Notes under the pieces: model-generated
What the model saw: only the letters and a program-made list of their open reading frames with translations
Told to the model about the DNA's origin: nothing
The model's database searches: none
Source of the DNA: CAVWDI01 sp046259385
Lineage (GTDB): Bacteria > Chloroflexota > Anaerolineae > Anaerolineales > UBA4823
DNA length: 6,745 nt
Reading direction: 5' to 3'
NCBI GenBank assembly: GCA_046259385.1
Contig: JBJYWI010000254.1
Span: forward strand, 1-6,745
Position numbers and translations under genes: made by a program
In this document: positions 1-5,517 of the stretch, in pieces
Position numbering within the stretch: the stretch's first letter is position 1
Layout of the letters: each line of letters starts with the position of its first letter

Positions 1-1138
1 TGTTGAACAGCTTGTTCTCGTTGACCGAGCCGTTGGGCGAGCCTTCGCCGGAGGTGCCGTTGTCAGCGGCATAGAATACCAGGGTGTTATCAAGCTGGCC
101 CGATTCCTCCAGGTAGTCGATCAAGCGCCCGATCTGGGCATCGGCGTACTCGGAGGCAGCAGCCCAGACTTCGGCCATGCGGCAGAAGAGCTTCTTCTCA
201 TCATCGTTCAAGGTGTCCCACGGACGGACGGCATCCGCGGGGTTGGCTACCTCCTCCGGCAGCGGGTTGATCTCTGTCAGCTGGGTACCCTCGGGAAAGA
301 CGCCTTTCTCGATCATGCGCGCCAGCACCCACTCGCGGTAGGCCGCATACCCATCGTCGAACTTACCCTTGTACTTGTCGATGTACTCCTGGGGGCATTG
401 GTGGGGAGCGTGGTTGGCGCCGGGGCAGTACCACATGTACCACGGCTTGGAGGGGTTGCTGCCCTTGTTGTCGCGGATCATGCGGATGGCCTGGTCCGCC
501 AGGTCCCTCGATAGGTGGTAACCCTCAGATGGCAAGTATGGCTGGTCGATATAGTGGTTGTCTTCGACCAGGTCCGGGTACCACTGGTTGGTCTCGCCGC
601 CCAGGAAGCCGTAGAAGCGGTCAAAGCCCATTTGCAAGGGCCACCGGCCTTTATACCCGCCGGGGCCCATGTCCTGCTCGGGCACGTTGTGGTTCTTGCC
701 CACCCAGAAGGTGCTCCAGCCGGCATCCTGCAGGAGGTGGGCCGCAGTGGCACACTGGTCGGGGATGCGGGCGTGACTGCCGGGGAAGCCATTGGAAGCC
801 TCAGCGATTTCGGCGAAGCCGTTGACGTGGTGGTTGCGGCCGGTCAGGATGGTGGAGCGGGTGGGGGCACACAGGGAGCACGTGTGCCATTGGGTATAGA
901 TCAGGCCCCGATCGGCCAGCTTCTGCGCCGCCGGCATGTTGATCCGGCCCCCGTAGGGTGACCAGGCGGCCAACCCTGTATCGTCGTACAGGATGAAGAG
1001 CACGTTAGGTGCGTCCTTGGGCGCCTGCGGGGGCATATAAGGCCCCCAGTCGGGCTTCGAGTCGCGCGTATCGAGTTCGATCTTCCCTTTGAAGACCTTC
1101 TCGGTGTACTCCTCGGGGTATGTTTTCTTGTCGGACAT
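1..1138 (-). CDS. Arylsulfatase, sulfatase family type I (N-terminal part, cut by window edge)
   Basis: Hydrolyses sulfate esters; the exact substrate is not visible. I translated 379 codons from ATG at 1138 to the left edge with no stop, so the C-terminus is missing. The core of a formylglycine sulfatase is present: metal-binding aspartates in LYDDTG (about residues 51-56), the signature CAPTR with the cysteine to be converted to formylglycine at residue 90, the second signature GWSTFWVGKNH (140-150), histidines in NHAPH (242-246), and a second metal site ADNG (358-361). The stretches LTGRNHH and FYGFLGGETNQWYPDL resemble the large (about 750-residue) arylsulfatases of actinobacteria and proteobacteria. 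There is no signal peptide, so it is probably cytoplasmic. AGGAG lies 7 bases before the start. It follows the STAS gene by 33 bases and is probably co-transcribed with it. No formylglycine-generating enzyme is in the window. GC at third positions looks higher than in the other genes. Confidence 0.95.
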   Translation of the reverse strand, partial: MSDKKTYPEEYTEKVFKGKIELDTRDSKPDWGPYMPPQAPKDAPNVLFILYDDTGLAAWSPYGGRINMPAAQKLADRGLIYTQWHTCSLCAPTRSTILTGRNHHVNGFAEIAEASNGFPGSHARIPDQCATAAHLLQDAGWSTFWVGKNHNVPEQDMGPGGYKGRWPLQMGFDRFYGFLGGETNQWYPDLVEDNHYIDQPYLPSEGYHLSRDLADQAIRMIRDNKGSNPSKPWYMWYCPGANHAPHQCPQEYIDKYKGKFDDGYAAYREWVLARMIEKGVFPEGTQLTEINPLPEEVANPADAVRPWDTLNDDEKKLFCRMAEVWAAASEYADAQIGRLIDYLEESGQLDNTLVFYAADNGTSGEGSPNGSVNENKLFN

Positions 1139-1171
1139 TGTATATCTCCTATTTGTATTTATTTGTTTAAC

Positions 1172-1534
1172 TTAATCCTCTTCCCGCAGCCAGCTCCAGG
1201 CCTTTTCCGCTTCTTCCGGGTGGAAGAATTTGGCGTCCTTGGCATAGAATGGTTTGACAAGATCTGTCATCCACTCTTCCCACCTCTTGTCGCCAACGAT
1301 GGCCATCTTGCTGATTTTGTCGTGGAAACGGTGGCCGAATTTAAAATCAGGCAGCCAGGCTTTGACTTCTTCTCCGCCGAATTCTTGCATGTCAAGCAGC
1401 AGGCAAACTTTGTCATGCTTGTCAACCAGGGCTTGTATTTCCGGATCTAATTTCTGGTAATCTTCGGGAGTCACCTTGCCCTCGACTTTGTAGCCCACTA
1501 CCGAGCCAGAACTTTCACTTAGTTTTTCTAACAT
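1172..1534 (-). CDS. SpoIIAA-like STAS domain protein
   Basis: A 120-residue, single-domain soluble protein of the SpoIIAA-like group of STAS proteins (the DUF3478 type, related to the SEC14-like fold). The diagnostic stretches are the strand KVCLLLDMQEF (about 42-52), the central helix region with LPDFKFGHRFHDKI (61-74), the strand-turn MAIVGDKRWEEWMTDL (77-92) and the C-terminal EEAEKAWSWLREED. Family members are small cytoplasmic proteins whose partner or ligand is mostly unknown; some bind lipids or act as anti-anti-sigma-like adaptors, but nothing here shows which. The canonical phosphorylatable serine pattern of SpoIIAA is not evident. The start is supported by AAGGAG 8 bases upstream. 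It lies 87 bases after the acidic protein gene and 33 bases before the sulfatase, so a functional link with one or both is inferred from position only. Confidence 0.92.
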   Translation of the reverse strand: MLEKLSESSGSVVGYKVEGKVTPEDYQKLDPEIQALVDKHDKVCLLLDMQEFGGEEVKAWLPDFKFGHRFHDKISKMAIVGDKRWEEWMTDLVKPFYAKDAKFFHPEEAEKAWSWLREED

Positions 1535-1621
1535 GTTACTAGCTCCTTTTGAATATGTTGAATAGATACGTCCTCATCGTCAGGGACGTCCGGTGATTTC
1601 TGAACCCCTGTCGGGCTGGGA

Positions 1622-2053
1622 TTATTCGCCCTCATCATATGAAGCCCAGACATCTGCTACGAGTACTGCCACAGCTTGCTGGTCCGCTTCATCGATCAGT
1701 TCCGCTGCCAGCAAAGCTGCAGCGGCATCCAGGTAGGCTGCGGCAATCTCTTCTTCTGCCTCGACCATGATTTCCTTATCGACCTCTTCCTGATCGAGCG
1801 CATCTTCGATAACTTCCTGGTCCTCTTCCATTAAGTCGTAGTCACCGGTTGCGGCATCTTCGCTCTCCCAGACTTCCGCTTCGGCAACGATATCTTCTTG
1901 GGTGGAATAGTCCTCGGCAACATCATCCTGTACAGCTTCGGCTGCATCAATGATGAGTGCATCTTTCAATACTTCGGCGGCGGCCTCGAGATCCGCGTCT
2001 GACAGGTACCCCGCAGATACCAAGGCTTGAGCTACTTCGACATAGGTTGTCAT
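1622..2053 (-). CDS. Extremely acidic, alanine-rich protein of unknown function with N- and C-terminal repeats
   Basis: I do not recognise a family. The 143-residue protein has 45 Asp/Glu against only 2 Lys and no Arg, His or Cys by hand count, so its net charge is about -43. It is predicted largely helical and soluble, without a signal peptide or membrane segment. Residues 4-33 and 107-136 align without gaps with 10 of 30 identities (Y, A-AL, A, AD, A-A and D positions shared), which suggests two copies of a helical module joined by an acidic middle part (about 40-103). ATG at 2053 is chosen because GGAG lies 6 bases upstream; longer in-frame starts at 2065 and 2098 lack a good ribosome site. 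It follows a 286-base gap and precedes the STAS and sulfatase genes, so it may lead that operon. It could be a polyanionic chaperone, a calcium binder or an adaptor, but none of these is shown. Confidence 0.82.
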   Translation of the reverse strand: MTTYVEVAQALVSAGYLSDADLEAAAEVLKDALIIDAAEAVQDDVAEDYSTQEDIVAEAEVWESEDAATGDYDLMEEDQEVIEDALDQEEVDKEIMVEAEEEIAAAYLDAAAALLAAELIDEADQQAVAVLVADVWASYDEGE

Positions 2054-2059
2054 ATCATT

Positions 2060-2063
2060 CTCC
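2060..2063 (-). promoter_or_regulatory. Ribosome binding site of the acidic protein gene
   Basis: GGAG on the minus strand lies 6 bases before ATG at 2053. This decides the start in favour of the 143-residue form over ATG at 2065 (12 bases earlier, no clear Shine-Dalgarno sequence) and the frame opening at 2098. The site lies inside one copy of a short direct repeat that recurs at 2243-2260. Confidence 0.6.
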
Positions 2064-2096
2064 ATCCGGCAATTTCCTGCCTGGCAAGATATATAC

Positions 2097-2135
2097 ACAT
2101 GGAGGGCTTTGAAGGTAGATCGTTACCCTCCATGT
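2097..2135. repeat. Perfect 10-base inverted repeat in the leader of the acidic gene
   Basis: ACATGGAGGG (2097-2106) and CCCTCCATGT (2126-2135) are exact reverse complements with a 19-base loop. In the minus-strand transcript the hairpin would end 43 bases before the acidic gene's start codon. There is no following T-run, so an RNA control element, a stability hairpin or a protein-binding dyad is more likely than a terminator. The loop could form an alternative GGTA/TACC pairing (2114-2117/2124-2127). Confidence 0.6.
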
Positions 2136-2288
2136 TAACGTTTTCGAAATATTTGTTCGCAGCCCTCCCCCTTCTTCTGGTGAAGGGCTGAGATACTTTT
2201 GGGCCAGTGATGGCATCTAAAAGAAGCCCAGTGTATATTTCGCGGCAATTTCTCCATCCGCCACTTGACTTGCCTATCACTGAAGAAC

Positions 2289-2317
2289 CATATAGCTTAA
2301 GGTTCCGATAACCACAA
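2289..2317 (-). promoter_or_regulatory. Possible weak promoter upstream of the acidic gene
   Basis: On the minus strand TTGTGG (2317-2312) is separated by 17 bases from TATATG (2294-2289). The match to the sigma-70 consensus is 3 of 6 and 4 of 6, so the call rests mainly on the spacing and on the position in the gap before the acidic-STAS-sulfatase group. It would give a leader of about 230 bases that contains the inverted repeat at 2097-2135. Confidence 0.25.
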
Positions 2318-2339
2318 CGTTGCTGGAGACCACGCCGCT

Positions 2340-2861
2340 TTAATCCTCGGTCACTTCGCCAGCTGTGTAGGATGCAATCTGCCCGGACAGCTCATCCCCA
2401 ACGGTCAGGGTAACCACATTGGCGTTGTAGCCTTTCATGCTCTTGATCACCTTTTCAGAGTCTTTATCTTCCAACAACAGCAGGAAAGCGGATGTATCAG
2501 GCTGCATGGCCGCGCCGATTTCCTTCATATCTCCTTTTGAAATCGGGCGTCCCAGGTACTTACCAGCTGCACCTCCGACCACGGCACCGCCAACAGCCCA
2601 GGCGAGCAAACCAACGGGTCCGCCGATCAAGCCAAGTAAGCCGCCGGCTACTCCACCGACTGCTGCACCCATACCACCTTTTCCGGTCTCGTGGAAATGC
2701 ACCTTGCCTTTCGGATCCTGCTCAACGATTGCCTCTGCGACGATCTTGTAGCCTTCCAGAGCACCCGAAGACCTGATCTCCTTTACCGTCTCTTTGGCTG
2801 TATCCTGTCCGGTGAAGTTAAAGGCCAGGATGTTGTACACTGCAGATGAATCTTTACTCAT
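2340..2861 (-). CDS. DUF1269 family glycine-zipper membrane-associated protein (copy A)
   Basis: A 173-residue protein of the DUF1269 family, whose biochemical role is not established. The N-terminal half starts with a short alpha/beta-like part (YNILAFNF, about 9-16; then TAKETVKEI). The middle (about 60-104) is a long Gly/Ala/Leu-rich hydrophobic stretch with repeated GG pairs that could form one or two hairpin membrane segments of glycine-zipper type. The end has the family-typical 'SAFLLLLEDKDSEKVIKSM' pattern (124-142). ATG at 2861 is chosen because AAAGGAG is 7 bases upstream; an earlier ATG at 2927 overlaps the transporter stop as ATGA but adds 22 charged residues not expected in the family and lacks a good ribosome site. 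It lies 62 bases after the transporter gene and is a distant paralogue of the protein at 3888-4382, which sits on the transporter's other side. Confidence 0.9.
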   Translation of the reverse strand: MSKDSSAVYNILAFNFTGQDTAKETVKEIRSSGALEGYKIVAEAIVEQDPKGKVHFHETGKGGMGAAVGGVAGGLLGLIGGPVGLLAWAVGGAVVGGAAGKYLGRPISKGDMKEIGAAMQPDTSAFLLLLEDKDSEKVIKSMKGYNANVVTLTVGDELSGQIASYTAGEVTED

Positions 2862-2868
2862 TTTGAAT

Positions 2869-2873
2869 CTCCT
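2869..2873 (-). promoter_or_regulatory. Ribosome binding site of DUF1269 copy A
   Basis: AGGAG (within AAAGGAG) on the minus strand is 7 bases before ATG at 2861. It is far stronger than anything before the alternative ATG at 2927, which overlaps the stop of the transporter gene, and so supports the shorter 173-residue protein. Confidence 0.7.
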
Positions 2874-2923
2874 TTCAATTTTTATCGTTCTACTCAAATT
2901 CCAATATTTCACAACATGATTCG

Positions 2924-3787
2924 TCATGTACCTGCTTTCTGTCCAGTGCTCCCCCGCTTGCCAATTTCTCCGGCGATTACGATCAACAACACCGCCAAGA
3001 TCAGGGAAGCCACCAAAGTCATGACCAGCGTTTCGGAGTCGCCAAAACTGGCGCCTACCAGTAAAGCGGCTGAGAGATTGCGCTGACCCGTGCCCAATGC
3101 CACCACCTTGCGGTCGTTCGAATCGCTGCCAAAGCTCAGCAGGTAGCCGATGACTAATGTTCCGGCAGCTAGTAAAAGTGTACCCAGGATCAACCAGCTA
3201 CCGATGGCGCCGATGATGTTGCGCCATTGCAATAACAGGGCAGCCGCGATCAGCAGCAGTAAGCTGTAGGTAGAGGCTTGCGAAAGGTGCGGTTGCCAGC
3301 TGGCGGCCGTATCTGCATAACGCCACTTCACCAGTAAACCGACCGCCAAAGGCAGCAGCATCAAAACGATCAGCGATTGGGCAATCGCCAGGACGTTTAC
3401 CTGAGCACCGGGCAGCAGCAGGGGCAGCACCAGCGGGGCATAGAAGATGGTCACCACCATCAGCAACACCATCAGTCCCACCGACAGCGCCAAATTTCCT
3501 TTAGACATCTGGGCCAGTTTGGGCAGGAAGGGTGCACCTGCGCAGGCTCCCAGGAGGATGAGTGCGGTGACTTGCGCTTGGCCCATCGGCAAAACAGCTG
3601 TCAGCAGCCAGGCCAGCGCAGGTATTAGGATAAAGTTACCTAACAAAACCAATACAACCAGGCGCGCATTACGTAGCGGATCAAGGATTTGTTTCACTGT
3701 GAGGCTCATCCCCATCGCCAGCATACTGGTGATGATGAACAGGTTTAACGCCAGGCTGGCAATCGTTGTCAGGATTTCGTTAAGCAT
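2924..3787 (-). CDS. BASS family transporter (bile acid:sodium symporter-like, SBF domain)
   Basis: A 287-residue inner-membrane protein with about nine hydrophobic segments (near residues 11-29, 43-63, 73-90, 97-121, 133-153, 172-187, 193-216, 228-247 and 253-273), matching the length of BASS/SBF carriers, which move organic anions such as bile acids or keto acids with sodium. Two family crossover motifs are recognisable: LLGACAGAPFLPKLAQ (78-93) and ALGTGQRNLSAAL (230-242). At positions that bind sodium in ASBT-type proteins (Ser-Asn after CPGGTA, and Glu and Gln of E-x-G-x-Q-N) this protein appears to have Leu-Pro, Gly and Arg, so it may belong to a subgroup with different coupling. The substrate cannot be told. 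AAGGA lies about 7 bases before ATG at 3787. It is flanked at 100 and 62 bases by two DUF1269 genes in the same direction, suggesting one operon. Confidence 0.92.
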   Translation of the reverse strand: MLNEILTTIASLALNLFIITSMLAMGMSLTVKQILDPLRNARLVVLVLLGNFILIPALAWLLTAVLPMGQAQVTALILLGACAGAPFLPKLAQMSKGNLALSVGLMVLLMVVTIFYAPLVLPLLLPGAQVNVLAIAQSLIVLMLLPLAVGLLVKWRYADTAASWQPHLSQASTYSLLLLIAAALLLQWRNIIGAIGSWLILGTLLLAAGTLVIGYLLSFGSDSNDRKVVALGTGQRNLSAALLVGASFGDSETLVMTLVASLILAVLLIVIAGEIGKRGSTGQKAGT

Positions 3788-3851
3788 CGCGATTTCCTTT
3801 AGTGAAAGTCAGACGAAGGTTCTTATTCATAAGCTTCAAGTCCTGTAGTTT

Positions 3852-3879
3852 CCCAAAATCAGGTCGCTTTGGTTTTGGG
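3852..3879. repeat. Inverted repeat between DUF1269 copy B and the transporter gene
   Basis: CCCAAAA (3852-3858) and TTTTGGG (3873-3879) form a 7-base perfect stem with a 14-base loop. In the minus-strand transcript it begins 8 bases after the stop codon of DUF1269 copy B. No T-run follows on that strand (the next bases read AAACTACAGG), so it may be an RNA processing or stability hairpin or a weak attenuator rather than a full terminator. Confidence 0.5.
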
Positions 3880-3887
3880 GTGATTTA

Positions 3888-4382
3888 TTATTCGAGGCCA
3901 AAATCCTCTCTTAGCTGTTTTTCCTGTTCGTTGCTCAGGTTGGTCGACAGGACCTCGAACTTCCATCCTTTCTGCTTGACCGCATCGCCGACCTTGTCTA
4001 CCACAGCTCCGCTGGTCATCAGGAACAAGGCTGAGGTCCCTTCGGTGACTTTCTGACCGACGCTTTTGATGAAATCATCGTCTATGCCATAGTCGGAAAA
4101 TTTCCCGGTCAGAGCGCCCATCGCGGCCCCGACCGCCATCCCAAAGAAGGGGATGAAGAAGATCAGGCCGAACAGCATACCCCAGAAAGCTCCCGAAAGC
4201 GCGCCTGAGCCTGCCAGGCTTTCGAGCTGCCTGGTTTTGGGTTTCTTTTTACCCTCCGGCCAGGTGACGATGGCTGCGTCCTGCAAGGTAATCAGCTGCT
4301 GTTTGGAAAGATCCTTGACCAGGTCGAGCATCTGCTCTGCCCCACCGGGTGTGTCAAACTTGAAAGCGGTTATGGTTGCCAT
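3888..4382 (-). CDS. DUF1269 family glycine-zipper membrane-associated protein (copy B)
   Basis: A 164-residue protein with the classical DUF1269 layout. An N-terminal soluble part (MATITAFKF, then a helix GAEQMLDLVKDLSKQQ and the strand AAIVTWPEG, about 1-44) is followed by a basic linker (KKKPKTR, 45-51) and a Gly/Ala/Phe-rich hydrophobic region (about 57-93, with WGMLFGLIFFIPFFGMAVG). Then comes the conserved DYGIDDDFIKSVG (97-109) and the end strand TSALFLMTSGAVVDKV (116-131). The role of the family is not established; members look like small inner-membrane-associated proteins with a hydrophobic hairpin. AGGAG lies 8 bases before ATG at 4382. The gene follows the lamin-tail gene by 44 bases and precedes the transporter by 100. 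It matches the family pattern better than copy A, which has lost the DDDF element. Confidence 0.93.
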   Translation of the reverse strand: MATITAFKFDTPGGAEQMLDLVKDLSKQQLITLQDAAIVTWPEGKKKPKTRQLESLAGSGALSGAFWGMLFGLIFFIPFFGMAVGAAMGALTGKFSDYGIDDDFIKSVGQKVTEGTSALFLMTSGAVVDKVGDAVKQKGWKFEVLSTNLSNEQEKQLREDFGLE

Positions 4383-4426
4383 AATTTTTACTCCTTTTTA
4401 TTAATTAATGGGTTCACAGGGATGGA

Positions 4427-5239
4427 TTAGTTGACGCATTTCTTATCTAAAAGGGTGCCATCCTTATAGCGCAGGTAGGCGCAGTTATCGTGGCTTGTCC
4501 ATAGTGAATAAGTTAACCCAACATACAGCTCGGTGGCAGTGTTTGTGCCCACACCGCTAATAACGTTGACTGAACTTTCAGCCCCCAGGATAAAATTTGT
4601 GGGAAAGTCGTAGCGCCCACTTTCTGATTCAGCTTTCATCCACCAGCCAGTCAGGTTGAAACCCTCGCTGGTTGAATTGTAGATCGTCACGTAATCGAGC
4701 TCAGGATTGGATGAGGGGTTAAAACCCGAGATATACACGCTTGAGGTGGGAGTTTCAGGGGGAGCGGGTTCATCATCGACACACGCCACGTCTTGCAATG
4801 TACCGTCCGCGTCGCGCACGTAAAGACAGTTGTTGGGAACTGTCCACAATGAGAATGGCAGACCGATGAACAGGTTTGTGATCGTGCTGGGCCCCACGCC
4901 GCTCCTCACGTTGACAGTGGCACCGCTGTTGAGAATGAAACTTTCGGGGAAGTTATAGCGCCCGCTCTGGTTTTCTGCTTTGAGGTACCAACCAGTCAAA
5001 TCGAGCGGTCCTCCAGAGTTGTTCTTCAAGACGGCGTAATCTTCTTGTGGATTATTTGAAGGATGAAAACCGATGATCTGGAGGATGGGGATCGGTGTTG
5101 GTGTCGGATTGGCACCGTAATCGTTGTATACCACAGGCAGGTACACGGGACTTGCGGCTTCATTCGCCAGCACTATTATGGTGGTGAAGCTGCTGAGGGC
5201 GATCAATAAGACGATAATAAGCTTTATTCTTCTGTACAT
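4427..5239 (-). CDS. Exported protein with two tandem lamin-tail-like domains
   Basis: A 270-residue protein, probably secreted or surface-exposed. Residues 1-25 are a signal peptide (MYRRIK, a hydrophobic core to about residue 24, and ANEAAS as a likely cleavage region). A YLPVVYNDY segment (33-41) and a PTPTPIP spacer (45-51) follow, a layout seen in many Chloroflexota exported proteins. Two immunoglobulin-like lamin-tail domains follow, about 55-155 and 170-270. Each has GF.PS.NP..DY, LTGW..KAE, SGRY.FP..FIL, V.SGVG, SLWT and DGTL elements. They align without gaps at 53 identities in about 100 positions by hand count, so one arose by duplication. Each has two cysteines 15 residues apart (138/153 and 253/268), probably a disulfide. 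Bacterial lamin-tail domains are usually binding or stalk modules; no enzyme domain is present. GAGG lies 7 bases before ATG at 5239. A 286-base gap upstream suggests its own promoter. Confidence 0.92.
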   Translation of the reverse strand: MYRRIKLIIVLLIALSSFTTIIVLANEAASPVYLPVVYNDYGANPTPTPIPILQIIGFHPSNNPQEDYAVLKNNSGGPLDLTGWYLKAENQSGRYNFPESFILNSGATVNVRSGVGPSTITNLFIGLPFSLWTVPNNCLYVRDADGTLQDVACVDDEPAPPETPTSSVYISGFNPSSNPELDYVTIYNSTSEGFNLTGWWMKAESESGRYDFPTNFILGAESSVNVISGVGTNTATELYVGLTYSLWTSHDNCAYLRYKDGTLLDKKCVN

Positions 5240-5260
5240 GAATTTGCCTCTAATCTAATA

Positions 5261-5275
5261 GTGTTGTTTCAACAC
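5261..5275. repeat. Dyad GTGTTG-TTT-CAACAC just upstream of the lamin-tail gene
   Basis: GTGTTG (5261-5266) and CAACAC (5270-5275) are exact reverse complements around a 3-base centre, 21 bases before the start codon and 10 bases before the ribosome site. The odd-length, compact symmetry is typical of an operator, but it could equally be a small mRNA hairpin. No regulator is identified for it. Confidence 0.45.
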
Positions 5276-5505
5276 AGTTGGGAGTCGGCATGTATTTTGG
5301 TATTTGGAGACACCCGAATACAACCTTCTTCTCGTTGAACCTCAAAATTTCTTTTAGTATTGAAAAATTTTTTTTATTAGCCTCCTGTCAGCGCTATCGA
5401 GCCATGTCCGTGGATCATCGAATAATTCTTCAGGGAGGTTTGACCTTCCGATTTATGTACCTGCTCCAGAATCGATCATCAACAAAACCGTTGGGGGATG
5501 TGGAT

Positions 5506-5517
5506 AAGCATATGCTT
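5506..5517. repeat. 12-base perfect palindrome after the small conserved gene
   Basis: AAGCATATGCTT reads the same on both strands. It begins 8 bases beyond the stop codon of the small conserved gene. It overlaps a second small stem on the plus strand, ATGC-TTCG-GCAT (5512-5523). No T-run follows, so a terminator is not supported; a protein site is possible. Confidence 0.4.

Larger units (their letters stand above)
2054..2339. other. 286-base intergenic region with inverted and direct repeats
   Basis: No convincing gene is seen. The stretch holds a 10-base inverted repeat (2097-2106/2126-2135), an overlapping pair of short stems at 2160-2190 (CAGCCCT/AGGGCTG or CCCTTC/GAAGGG), and two copies of a composite motif (2058-2076 and 2243-2260). 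On the minus strand TTGTGG (2317-2312) and TATATG (2294-2289) are 17 bases apart and could be a weak promoter for the acidic gene. None of the stems is followed by a T-run on the minus strand, so a classical terminator after the DUF1269 gene is not evident. A minus-strand frame at 2280-2050 ends in an ATGA overlap with the acidic gene start but has no recognisable protein or ribosome site. Confidence 0.6.

Noticed and set aside
478..792. Minus-strand open frame inside the sulfatase
   Set aside because: It is in a different frame from the one encoding CAPTR and the metal-binding residues, and its product is a low-complexity Ser/Thr/Pro mix.
515..961. Long plus-strand open frame of 148 codons
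   Set aside because: It lies opposite the sulfatase, whose catalytic motifs are clear. GC-rich antisense frames of this kind are common, and this one has no recognisable domain.
2160..2190. CAGCCCT/AGGGCTG stem considered as terminator of DUF1269 copy A
   Set aside because: The minus-strand sequence after the stem is GCGAACAAAT without a T-run, and it lies about 150 bases after the stop.
2050..2280. Minus-strand frame of 76 codons whose stop overlaps the acidic gene start as ATGA
   Set aside because: The overlap suggests coupling, but the frame has a GTG start without a ribosome site, no recognisable protein and runs through the repeats of an intergenic region. A shorter 27-codon version starting at 2133 is also unsupported.
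2862..2927. 22-residue N-terminal extension of DUF1269 copy A, starting in the transporter stop (ATGA)
   Set aside because: The ribosome site AAAGGAG at 7 bases before ATG 2861 is much better, and the extension is not expected for the family.
5368..5375. Eight-T run considered as a terminator
   Set aside because: No GC-rich stem precedes it on either strand. An upstream promoter element or bent DNA is a better guess.
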